64,000 nt of DNA from Semisulcospira habei (Eukaryota; Mollusca; Gastropoda; Semisulcospiridae). Position numbers and translations under genes: made by a program. Below are positions 22,397 through 34,800 of the stretch, piece after piece. The first letter of the stretch is position 1; every line of letters begins with the position of its first letter. Below the pieces are notes generated by a model, which worked only from the letters and a program-made list of their open reading frames with translations, was not told the origin of the DNA and made no database searches. The stretch covers positions 207,828,899 through 207,892,898 of the forward strand of contig BTPG01000004.1 of assembly GCA_036245525.1 (NCBI GenBank). Reading direction: 5' to 3'.

Positions 22397-22761
22397 GATT
22401 TCGCAAGAGACGTCTGCTATACGTAGGATAACCTCCCCTAGGTAAACTAAAAACTAAAACTAAAACTAGCATTATAACCACACTTATCATTTCATTTATA
22501 GTTATATTGGATATTATGAAGGACATTTTAATGTTTATTGTTATAAACTAATATTATATTATAGATCGAAACTGTCAAGTGAAATAAAGACTAAAGAGAC
22601 GTCATGGTTGGCAACGTTTAAGTGGGGGACAACCGAGACATTGCGCACTTGCCGGAGTGACAAGAGAGTAAATCGGTACTTCGCTGGCATGAATACTTTT
22701 CTCTGCGACTGATTCTGAACTGGTCAAATCCAACTTGGGAAGGTTCCTTGTGTATGGAAAC
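22397..22761. promoter_or_regulatory. Putative bidirectional promoter / 5' UTR interval
   Basis: This interval separates the tentative DPM2 start from the start codon of the plus-strand gene. It contains no recognised palindromic element, unlike most of the surroundings. Two AGACGTC half-CRE-like motifs lie near 22408 and 22597. No clear TATA box with proper spacing was identified. The shared-promoter role is inferred from gene orientation. Confidence 0.4.
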
Positions 22762-22783
22762 ATGGCAGGAGATACAAGTGTAG
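22754..22783 (+). promoter_or_regulatory. Short uORF overlapping the main start codon
   Basis: An ATG eight nt upstream of the main ATG opens a nine-codon frame ending in TAG inside the main coding exon, in another frame. Its context (T at -3) is weaker than the main ATG (A at -3, G at +4), so leaky scanning is plausible. Confidence 0.35.
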
Positions 22784-22814
22784 ATGAAACACGAATATTC
22801 GGTAGCTTTACAAG
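22762..22814 (+). CDS. Two-module gene, coding exon 1
   Basis: 53 nt from ATG to donor GTATGT, phase 2 out. Encodes MAGDTSVDETRIFGSFT and two bases of an Arg codon. AACATGG is a strong start context. Confidence 0.82.
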
Positions 22815-25800
22815 GTATGTATTTTGCGGAAGAGATACTCCTAATTTCGCTTTCGAATAGGCTATAAATAGCCATTCTAATAAATAATTGTTGTTTTGCG
22901 TCTTTTTATAATTTAGTTGATACTTGAATGCTGTGGGTTATTTATCAAACGGTACGCGTCAGTGTTAAACAAGAGTGTTTCCATCAAATTTAGATCGTTT
23001 AGCTAGACTATTTCCCTATTTATTAGTATATAAATATTACATAAAGTTTTATCTTGTTTGTTTACTTTTGTCTTTTGATAGTGGTTGAGTGTACTGGACT
23101 CGCTATGTTTGTCTATCGACCAGAGCGTCTGTCCGTATGGGGTTATGGTTACACGTGGTTTCTTGTGAAACATTAAAATAGACTTAAAAAGAAAAAAAAC
23201 TCAAAATGTAGTTCTCTTCAAATTAGGGACTTTTCACATGGCTTAACAAATGTGCCCGAGGTATGAAATACCCACATTTTGGAGTTATCCTCTGAGGACT
23301 GGATTACAATTCAGGAGACAGATCGACCATGATAGCTCAAGGGTGGTGGTAGAATAGCTTGGCGCCAAACTATTCTGCCACCACCCATGAACTATCATGG
23401 TCGAGCCATATATCTTGCTGTGTTGTGTCGTGGGCAGAATGAGTTAAGAAGAAGAAATGTAGAAATGCAAGACAGTACATGCAAGGATTCCCCTTTTAAA
23501 ATACTTTTTCACACTGACCTATTTGCAGGGCACTGTGGGAGGTGTTCAAGAAGTATGAAGACAGGGGTCGACTGCAGAGTTCTAACATCCGTAAAGCCTT
23601 CAACGATCTTGACCTCTACCCATCACACTCACAGGGTGGGTCTCTCTTTAGTTTTCTCTTGTGTGCAGGTTTAAGCTTGAAAATCAGGCTTCTGAATGTG
23701 GCAACACCATTCTCAATTTGAGTTCACTACCCTATAATTTGCGTTTAGTACAGGCTGACATATTCAGAAATGAGAGGTTTTATCAGGAACCCATGATTTC
23801 ACTGTCAGGTGAATGAACGTAATTCCTGTAACTTGACTTTTTTTGGTTTTGTTTCAAAAGGCAATCAGCTGCATTTGCTAACAAAATATGAACCATGCAA
23901 GTCCTCCAACTTCAAGTCTTTTTATATTTAACCTTTTGCGTGACAAAAACCGCTGACATGCAATGATGCAAAGGGTTAAACCATTTAACTTTGACAAGCT
24001 ACCAGATGTGGGGAGTTCGGGCTCCCAGATTTCACTTGGATGGTTGTCCACATATCTACTAGGGTCTTAGAACATTTTGGTCCTCCATGACCACAGTAAA
24101 AGAAGGCTTGACTATGGTAGTTCAAGAGTAGTGCCAGAATAGCTAGGTGGTTTGATGGGCCAAGCTATTCTGGCACCACCCTTAAAACTGTCACGGTCAG
24201 TTTGTATTAGAGGTGCCACGCTATTCTGTCACCATCCTTGACCATTCATGGTCAGTCAGTCTCATGAACCATAATGTACAGTTACACATTTTGAAAAATG
24301 CAACAGCTTTTATCATTTTTATCTGCGGGTGTCTACATATATTTTGAAACGGTTGCTTTGAGTTTGAAGCAAGGCTTAACTCCAGGACAGCCAAGACACT
24401 GCTAGAACCACCCAACTGCAATGGCCTAGAACCTTATGAGCCTGCAGGGGCTCATGAGGTTCTAGGCCTCTTGCTCATCTTATTTTGTGTCCATGTTCGT
24501 TGGATGGCTGGGGTTCTTATGCTTTGAATTTATAATTGATTTTTGTTGCATATTAACTCTTTACACCACGAGGACAAAATTATCAAATTTGTGTAGATAT
24601 CCTCTTAGGTCTTATCACAGTTCTGAAGACAGATCGACCATATTTCAAAGTTGGTGTCAGAATAGCTTGGCGCTAGGCGCCAAGCTATTCTGACACCAAC
24701 TTTGAAATATCATGGTCGATCCACATCCTGTCGTAGTCCTTCAGGGCTTTATGGGTTAAAGTACATCTCTGCAGTCTTCAGAGTCAAATATAATGGGAAT
24801 GTCAGCCTGTGGGCTGAATGTGATATGATACTAAGTCTGGTGTGCTGGGCACACGTTTCACCATGTCAAAGTGAAATTTGAACTTTTGAACTCGGTATCT
24901 TAACCTCTTAGTCTTATGCATTCATCCACTGCCAGTGACTGATATATGAATAGGTTAACTCTTTCAAGGTGCCCCGTATCAATAGCTGCAAACATGTATG
25001 GTGTTGCGGGTGGCAACGCTATGCAACACTTCACAGATATTAATGAGGGGCGCCTTAAGTGAGTTGATGCTAAATATAGTTTGCTTGTCACGTATGTTTT
25101 CAGTGCAGGAGATGGTGCACTGTGCGGTAGAGTACGGCAGCCCGTGTGAGGCAGACCATGTGACGTTTGGCGAGTTTTGTGTCCTGGTTGATGAACTTCA
25201 GCATCACTATGAAACGTGCACAAACACCTGTGTGCCCCATGCCCTGCAGCCTAGCAAGGCAAAGTTCCATGGCTCCATGGGCCGCCGCAAACGCAGAGGT
25301 AATAAGACACTGCAGTTGATGGCTTTTTGCTTGCTTTTGTAATGTGGTCATATAAGGGTTGCCTGCTGTACACAGAGCATAACTGGAAGATGGATGATGA
25401 ACAAAAGGAAAACTTCAGCTTCCTTAAATTTGGCTATTTTAACCTCTTGACTGCTACTGTGACGATACAGTAGCAGTCAAGGGCTTAAAAATATTGAACA
25501 CAAGTGTTCTCTTGCAGGGGGGGGGGGGGGAGGGGGGGGTAAATGTCAACTGCTTGCCAGCACAGAGTATAAAAAAAAGCGTTTCAAAATTTACAGAGTC
25601 TGTCAACTACAATGTACCACAATGTCTTTCTAATGTCACGGTTGACAAAGTTTTCCCCACACCACAGTGTACCTTTATGTCACAATTAACAAAGTTTTCA
25701 CAAAAAGTTTCATTCTAGTTTTGCCATGGTGGTTTATGAAATCACTCACTTTAAAGTACTAGATTAAGCTTGTACTGCTAGGTATGTGACTAGAGCAGGT

Positions 25801-28800
25801 ATGATTTAGATCGTTTTGTAGGCAACAGTTGCACCTGCTGTGGCTAGTTTGTTTTGTAGTTGTTCACTTCGTTGTGGTGCTCATGGATTTGACATTGTAT
25901 TACATGTACGTCAACTGATAGAATTCTGGTGAATGGTACACTGCGCACAGTTTGTACCAGATGCACAGAGATTCACTCAGACTGTGCTTGGGGAAATAAC
26001 GCATGAAACAGTCAGTCCAGCTAACCCCTTTACTCCCAGTGGATGCAGATTTTTTTATCCGAGGTCTTAGCTCATTCAACACCAAAGAGCGACAGTCGTC
26101 CGAGGATCATGGGTACATAGTGGTGTCAGCAAGAGGCATAGATCCTCATGAGCCCCCGCAGTTGCGGGGGCTCATGAGGATCTGTGTCTCTTGCAGTCAG
26201 ATTGTGTTCGCTTGTTCTCAGCATTGGAGGGGTTAATACATGTATTTTAGAGATCACACTGTATTGGTCAATGTCATTTATTTCTAAGCAAAGGGAGGTA
26301 CTTCCCCACTTGCGTACGCTGGTGAGCACAGGAATGAAGGGAAAATGAAAAAAAAAATGAAACAAGTTCATGTATTATTGTCTAGACCAAAGGCAGTTTC
26401 TTCTAAATTACATGCGCGGGCAGTCAACCCTTTGGTCTCGTTTATTACTACAATTTGGACTGCAACCCCTTCCCCCTTTTTAGTAGGTTCTCTCTTAGGA
26501 TGCATTTAGCTCTAGTAGAGGCATGGAATCTATATATGTGGTCTTCTTTGCAGTTTGGCAGAAGTTTCTTTTCATCCTCCAATTATGCCGATGGTGTGCT
26601 GAAGAGGTCACCTAGACCGAAACAGCTGTCTGCATAGGGAATACAATCTGGACCCCCCCCCCCCCCCACCCCCCCCCCCCCCCAAGATCTAAATTTACAG
26701 GCATCAAGGGGTTGAAAATCCAGTGTGTGTGTGTGTGTATATTATATACGTGATATGCCCCCCCACCCCTCTGCCGTGAGATGGCCTTAGTTGCCTGCTC
26801 GGTGTTAAACCCAAATAACTAACTAACTATGCCCCCCCCCCCCTTTCTGGGGGGCTTCCATATTCATTGCTTCCATTCACCCCTCTTTCTTTACTTTTTT
26901 GTGCTTTGACCAAAGTAGATCTATGATCATTGGTCGATAATGCACAATTCTCTCTGCTGACCATGCTTTTTCCTACTTGCTTGGTAGTTTCTTCTAAGTA
27001 TTATTGTCAAAAATTGCAAGTGTTGTCAAGTCTAAGTGTTGTACTGGTAAGTTGCATTCAGTCCTGGATTCCTGGCCCATCTGTTAGTCTCTCGCACTCA
27101 TCCATTCTCTTCCGACTTTTATTCTTGGAAATATAAGTTTGATTTCATTTCATTTCCCCCTCTCCTCAATGTATGTCAGTCAGTTTAACCCATTTAACCC
27201 CACAGCCACATTTCCCAAATTTTCAAGGTGATACCTAATGACTGTCAGTAGCAGAAGATGGACTTACCATGATAATTCAAGGGTAGCGCCAGATTAGCTT
27301 GGCGCCTTGAGGCGCCAAGCTAATCTGGCACTACCCTTGCATTGTCATGGTCAGTCCATCACCTGCTCTGGGCTGTCTGGGCTAAATGGGTTAAAGTAAT
27401 GCTGTTTGATACTTTTACAGCACTAGCTATTTCTGCACACTATATTTATCACTTATGGACACATGTTCTGATTATACCCCCTTTGCGCATGCAGTCACTG
27501 GTACATGTATACCGTGACCGTGGCTGTCCGCACAGTGTTGTTAGTGATAGTTAATACATGTATGTGTATGTGTTTTTGCATGTCATGCACTCTTGTGCAC
27601 TTTGCCACAGAAAGATGCCTGCCACACTAGTATGCATATATCTGATTCGACTCTGGTTGTCTCTCTCGATTTGCTACCACTATCAGCCAGGCACACAGTT
27701 CTCATGCTACTTCTCTTAAACCTTTTTCTGTTGGAAACAATTTTTGTCACCATGATTCTGGCGGGAATCACGTGTCACAAAAAGCACTGCCGACAACCAG
27801 AGGCTTCAGATTGTAATTTTAATGGCTTTGATTGAGGACTATCAAATGTTTATCATTCTTTATGAGTGTGTGTGTTTGCATGCATGCATGTGTGTGTGTA
27901 CATATGGGAAGGGATATTAATATTGCAGCAACTCTTGACAAAGTCCCATCCTGGTTTAGCATTTATCTGTGACTGATGATAATTCTTCGTATGAATTTTT
28001 ACATAACAGAAACTTAATTTGACAGTTTTGGCTCCATTAACTCACTTCGCCCCAGGTACGAAATACTCACATTTTGGAGTTGTCCGCTGCATTACAATGC
28101 AAGATACAGATCGACCATGATAGTTAAAGAATGGTGCCAGAATAGCTTGGCACCTATAGGCGCCAAGCTATTCTGGCACCACCCTTGAACTACATTGTAT
28201 CATGGCCGAGTTATATCTTGCTGTGGTGTGTCAGGGCTGAATGAGTTAAAGTGGTTTGCTTCATGGCGAGCTTTGATTGCAAAAATTTGCCAATACAACA
28301 GATTATCAGTATTGTCTTGCCTCTACTAACCCCTATACTGAAAGACCTTCACTGGCTTCCAATCCAATCCCGCATAAAGTTTAAGATAGCGACCCTTGCA
28401 TACCGCCACTTTGATGGCAGTCTTCCATCATACCTTTCCTCCAGTCTAATTGCTTACCAGCCCTCTCACTCACTGTGCTCATCTGAAGAGAAACTTCTGA
28501 AAGTTCCATCTCAAATCTGCCGGTGAACACTGTTTCAGATGTACTGCTCCTTTAATTTGTAAGTCCTTATCGACTGAGCTGAGAAAAGCCTCCACCCTTA
28601 CGCAGTTCAAAACAAAGTTAAAAACTTACTTTTTCTCGCAGACTTTCGTGTAATCTCTACGGTATTTCTGTACATACCCCCTGCTGACTGTGTGTGTGTG
28701 TGTGTCGTTTTCGCCTGCGCATTGAGTTATATTATAAATTTGAGAAATGCGCCATATATATAAATACCATGTATTATTATTATTATTATTATTATTATTT

Positions 28801-31800
28801 AACTAAGACTTTTTTCCACAATCCATGTTAGTAGGCACATGTACCAGAGGATTTCCACTGCCTTTTGAGAGTAACAGAAGGAATTATCTAGTGTACACAG
28901 GACAAGAAGAGCAGAAAAGTCTTTCATTTTACGACATTGAAATTTCATCATGTAACACTTATCATTCGGAATACACCAGTGTGTGAAAAAAGTTTGACTA
29001 AAATAGTTCAAGGGTAGTGCCAGAATAGCTTGGCCCCTCTAGGCACCAAGCTATTCTGGCACCACCCTTGAACTAAAGCCATTGGTCTATATCCTTATCT
29101 GTAAGTACTATAATGTAGCTTGCATATGGCAGTGTACAAATTGGAAGCTTTTAGCTTCAGTATGATATGGGTTAAGGTAGCCCTTTTGTCCAGCATATAG
29201 ACATACTAAAGAACATTCATAAAGGAGATATTGCGATCTATTAACCCTTTACTGCCTGGAGTAGATCACTTAATGGTCATGTTTATGTGTACCACTACTA
29301 AATATGTGCTATTCCCGGCTCCATCCTACAATTTACAGACTAATGCATTGCCAGACGTTTCCCACTGGCCGGCTCCACAGAAAAGCTTGGAAACATACTG
29401 AGAAGCATTTACCAGCGAGTTCTTAACTACATTCTTACTGCGTCTCACCGCGCCGGCCGTGTTTATGTTTATGTTGCACGGAACTGCCAGGCCGGCCGAC
29501 CTTCGCTGCTGACAGATGTTTCCCAACAAGCGGCGTGCCAGTGAACACGACTATCATAATGACTCATGGCTGTTGCCATAATGACAGTTATGTCTTGTAA
29601 TAGTGTTGACGGACTTTGTCGGAGCGGTGCCCTCTAAACACCGGCGCTGTACTAGGTGCAGTTTTGACTGTTGTTTTTATGTTGCCTAGATTGGAGATCA
29701 TTCCCCTATCGACGGTATTTTGTTTCTGTTGTTAACTTGTATTTTCATGTACTAGCTTTAATCAAGTAGGAACTTAACAAAAGAACATAAAATAGTGTGT
29801 TCAGGGACATAGGGCTGTCTTAGCATTCTGTTTTTGTCAGGGAGGTTCGGCGTGGGATGAGGCCACTGGCGCTGGCCATTAGATGCCTTGGCGACGGGCT
29901 TCACCCGTCCCGAGTCATTGTCCATTGTGTAGCTCTGTTGTCGACTGCAGGCCCACACCAAAACCCTAGACCAGCTGATTCGTGAGCTGCTCTTTGCTGA
30001 CGATGCTGCCCTCGTTGCACACAGCGAGAGAGCCCTGCAGCGCATCACGTCCTGCTTCGCAGATGCTGCCCAGCTCTTTGGACTCGAGGTCAGTCTGAAA
30101 AAGACAGAGGTCCTCCATCAGCCGGCACCCAAGGTAGAGCATCGCCCTGCCCACATCACCATCGGCGAGTCTGAACTGAAATCAGTGCACCAGTTTACCT
30201 ACCTTGGCTGCATCATCACGTCAGACGCCAAGCTGGACAAGGAACTGGACAGCAGGCTGGCAAAAGCGAACAGCGCTTTCGGGCGTCTATACAAGCGGGT
30301 GTGGCACAATCAACAGCTGAAAACAGGCACCAAGATCAGCGTGTACAGAGCTGCCGTCCTCACCACCCTGATGTATGGTTCCGAGTCCTGGGCTCTCTAC
30401 CGCAGCCAACTACGACACCTCGAACGCTTCCACCAGCGCTGCCTGCGTACCATCCTTGGCATTCACTGGAGTGACTATGTCACAAACGTCGAGGTCCTTG
30501 AACAGGCAGAAACTGTGAGCATCGAGGCTTTGCTGCTGCGGACACAGCTCCGATGGGCGGGGCACGTCTCCAGGATGGAGGATCATCACCTACCCAAGAT
30601 CACCCTGTTTGGCGAACTCACCACTGGACACAGAGACAGAGGGGCACCAAAGAAGAGATACAAAGACTGTCTCAAGAAGTCACTTATAGTGCCTGCCAAA
30701 TTGACCACCGCCAGTGGTCTTCACTTGCTGCGGACCGTGACACCTGGCGCTCCACCATCTACAAGGCTGCTGTCTCCTTTGAGGACGTTCGCAGAGCTAG
30801 CCTTAAAGACAAGCGGCTCAGGAGAAAAAACAGACATGCCACAACTCAGAACCCTGACCAGACCTCCCTCTGCAGCCACTGCGGTCGAACCTGCCTGTCC
30901 CAGATTGGACTCCGCAGTCACGAGCATGCCTGCAGACGCTGTGGGCAACCCCTATAGAATCTTCGTTCGCGAAGTCAAGCCAAGAGCTCTGTTCTTGTAA
31001 TTTGTGGAATGAGCGAGTGTGTGAATGTGAGCAGCACCTGAGGTGGCAAGACAAACTTTGCTATATAGCAACAATAAAGTCTCTTGAATATACATTAGTG
31101 GGGCTGGTGGTGTAGATAAAGTTTTGTATTTTTTCTTTGTTTTATTTAGTCCCAGATATCTTATCCTCTGCACTTGAATTTAAGTACATTGTTTGGTGAT
31201 ATTGTTTGTTGTGGGAGACCAGACAACAAAATTGTATTGTTGTGCTGTAATGGAACAGCCAAGAAAGAAAGGACATACTTTAATGTTTAAAAAAAACAGA
31301 ACAGTTTCCTTTTGCTCTAATTAATCAGTTTGCTATAATTTATCATGATATATAGTCTATTCATTGTTTGTCTTCTAACTACAGGAATCCCTGTCAGATT
31401 GGCACATTCACTGTGCTGAACACTGGGGCTAAAGAACAGTCCATGTGCATGCACGTACATTAACCCTTTTCATCCTGATACACAGCTGCTGGAAATAAGT
31501 TTGACTGTGATAGTTCAAGGGTAGTGCCAGAATAGCTTGGTGCCCACAGGCACCAAGCTATTCTGGCACCACCCATGAACTAAAATGGTTGATCTTTCTC
31601 CCAATCTGTAATGTAGCTGTCATCAGACAATAGATACATTTGAAAAATGTCAGCCTCAGGATGTCACGTGTTAATTTTTTTTATTTATTATCTGTTTCAG
31701 AGAGTTCAACAAACTTTCAAGGTACTGTACAAACCTTTTTGTTCTCCTTAACCCTTTTAGCCCCAAGGTCTCATTTCTCAAAATTTGGAGGTCTTGCCTA

Positions 31801-34800
31801 ATGACTGTACCAGATGCATTAGATGGCTTGACCATGATAATTCAAGGGTAGTGCCAGATTAGCTTGGCACCTTCAGACACCAGGCTAATCTGGCACTACC
31901 CTTGAATTATCATGGTCAAGCCATCTCCTGCTGTAGGGATCCAAGGCTAAAAGGGTTAAAATTATGACTCACTCACAAAAACCCAGACCACCTGCAAGAA
32001 GCTTAGATCCTCATAAGCCCATGCAGATGCAGGGGCTCATGAGGATCTATGCCTTTTGCTGCCACATATGTTCATCCATTTCTCACCCGTGGAAGTGATT
32101 ATCATGCATATCAGTCATTAAGGTTGGATGAAGTCTGCTGTCATATGGCAAAAGCCAGTGTGTTGATTTTTTTAGAAAAGCGAGATTTTCATTATATGAC
32201 AATGAAAAATCTCGCTTTTTTCAAACGTGGACATACTGGCTTTTGTAATCTATAATCCATTTAGCCCCACCGCCCTATTTCCCAAATTTTGGAGGCGTCA
32301 CATAACTGCTACATACCAGCTTCAGGAGACAGATCAACCTTGATAATTCAAGGGAAGTGCTAGATTAGCTTGGCGCCATGGAAGTGCCAGGTTAGCTTGG
32401 CGCCAAGCTAATCTGGCCCTACCCTTGAATCATCATGATCAATCCATCTCCTGCTGTAGGGCGTCGGGGCTAAATGGGTTATGTTCAGATTTCCTGAAAC
32501 ATGAGACAGAGCAAGCTGCTGCTGCCAGTTCTGGGCATACATGTCATTTATTCCAAGCCCATCTTGGTTGTTTATAGTTCTTTATGTTCTCTTAAAACTC
32601 ATTCTACCCCAACAACAAAATCCCAAAATTTTGCCGTTGTCCTCTGAAGACTGCATTGCAGTGCAGGACACAGATCGACCACGATAGTTCAAGGGTGATG
32701 CCAGAATAGCTTGGCGCCCATAGACGCCATGCTATTCTGGCATCACCCTTGAACTATCATGGTCGATTCTTATCTTGCTGTGGTGTGTCTGGGGTAGAAT
32801 GAGTTAACCATTTCTTAGACAGTTTTATAAATGCATATGAATTTAGTTAATCTGTTCCGTTGCCACTCACTTGGCGGTTTTTGCTGTCAGAATATGCATA
32901 TTATGCGATAGATTTATCTTATTTTACTTACTTAGATGTGTGTGCATATTTAATAGAATGACTGCTATACATATGTGTGGTTTGGTATTTTAGAGTCTGC
33001 TTGATTGTATGTATGTTTTATGTGTTGATCTTAACTTGGACGCTCGTCAGTTATGCCGCAACAAAATTTCTAATGTTTATGCGTATAGCAATAAAGTGTA
33101 TCTTATCTTTTCTCAGACTTTAAATTGATATATTCTTCACGTTTGTGCATGTCCTGTGCATGTGTACTTTGCTGCACCACATACAGCAGAACCCATTTTG
33201 AACAACGGTGTTTTTGTGCAAGAAAAAATGTGGTCATAAAGGGCAGGTGCTTTCTCAAAAGAAGTCTTGAAGGCCAAACAGATTCACCTGTCATTAAAGA
33301 CCATCATTTAGGTGGCTGCAGCCACCTAAATGATGGTCTTTAATGGCAGGTGATTTCATGAGGCTGGTCGCTCAGGACAGGTTCTGCTGCAGGAGAGTAC
33401 TTCTTGATGTTCGTCAAACCAGTACATAAATCTCCCGCTGTCAGTAGTTTAGTTGTTCTAAGGACTATCATGGTCTTTGTGTATTTTGGCTTTAGTATTT
33501 CTGGGGGGCTCCTGTGGATCTTCCAAGGGGCCGACACGCTGGCGGCAGGAGGAGGCAATCCCTTACTTAAAACAACAAAGCATCACCTTCTATAATCCAG
33601 TATGTTCCATTACCTTTGAAAAGGGGTAGAGATAGAGTGTTTGTGTGTGTGTAGTAATAATTTATTTAGATGTGGGCAGATTAGCCCTTTGGGTGTTTTT
33701 ACTGGTTTTAATCGCGATGATTCCTGTGGGAATCATCACGACTAAAACCACTACTGACACCCAAAGGGTTAAAAAAAAAGTATCATGTAGTTAATAATTA
33801 TTTAATTATTAAGCTTCTTAGAATTTTTGAACACATCGAGTTTCAGGCCAAAATTTACAACAGGTCCTCTGAAGAATACAGACGTTCCAGTTTGGAAGAT
33901 GGATGGACCAAGATAGTTCAAGGGTGGTGCCAGAATAGCTTGGTGCCAGTCGGCACCAAGCTATTCTGGCACCACCCTTGAACTATCATGGTCGATCTGT
34001 CTCATGTCGCTGTATTGTACGGCCGAATAGTTTAAGTGATGATGGGTTGACTATCATCTTCTATCTCTTTTTCTTATGTTGTATGAATCTAACCTGTCTT
34101 CATTATTTGCAGCAAGTGAACACATGGCGACCAGAACTGATAGAGTTGGAGGACAGAGCTAAACAGGTATGAACAGTGGACGATGACGGCAACGACAATG
34201 ATAATGATGATGATTCTGATGATGATGATTTTGTGAAGTCTGACAAATTTGAAATTTTGCACCAGTGCCTCCGGGCACGAGAGAGTTAAAATGAGAATTG
34301 GTGACTTTCTCGGAAAATGTTCTTCACGACGGTTTCATAAGTGAGAAAAGCACAATAATGACATAAACCTTTCACATGAACATTGAGGATAGGCACACTT
34401 TTCTTTGCTCTATTTGTCACTACAATGGAAAGGCGCATGTTGCAGTAGAACCTGTTTTGAGCAAGAAAAAGTGGTCTTCAAGAGATGATTGCCTTCTGTA
34501 GAGAAGTCTTGACGGGGGAAAAAGCGTCGCCTTTAATTCATGGCAGGTGATATCTCATGAGGGTGTTCACTCAAAACAGGTTCTGCTGTACATCTATCCT
34601 GGTGGGAGATTGCATATAACTGTTCATTAACCCATTTATCCCCAATGCTGGACAGCAGGAGATGGATCAACCATGATAATTCAAGGGTAGCGCCAGATTA
34701 GCTTGGCGCCATCAGGCGCCAAGCTAATCTGGCGCTACCCTTGAATCATGGTCGACCCATATCCTGCAGCTGTGTACATAGTCGTTAGATGACACCTTCA

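Noticed and set aside
26522..26637. Possible exon after TTCTTTGCAG reading FGRSFFSSSNYADGVL
   Set aside because: The required incoming phase gives a stop, and no donor allows the frame to connect to the exon at 33496.
31385..31440. Possible exon after CTACAGGAATCC
   Set aside because: Short frame with no donor of matching phase and no domain similarity.
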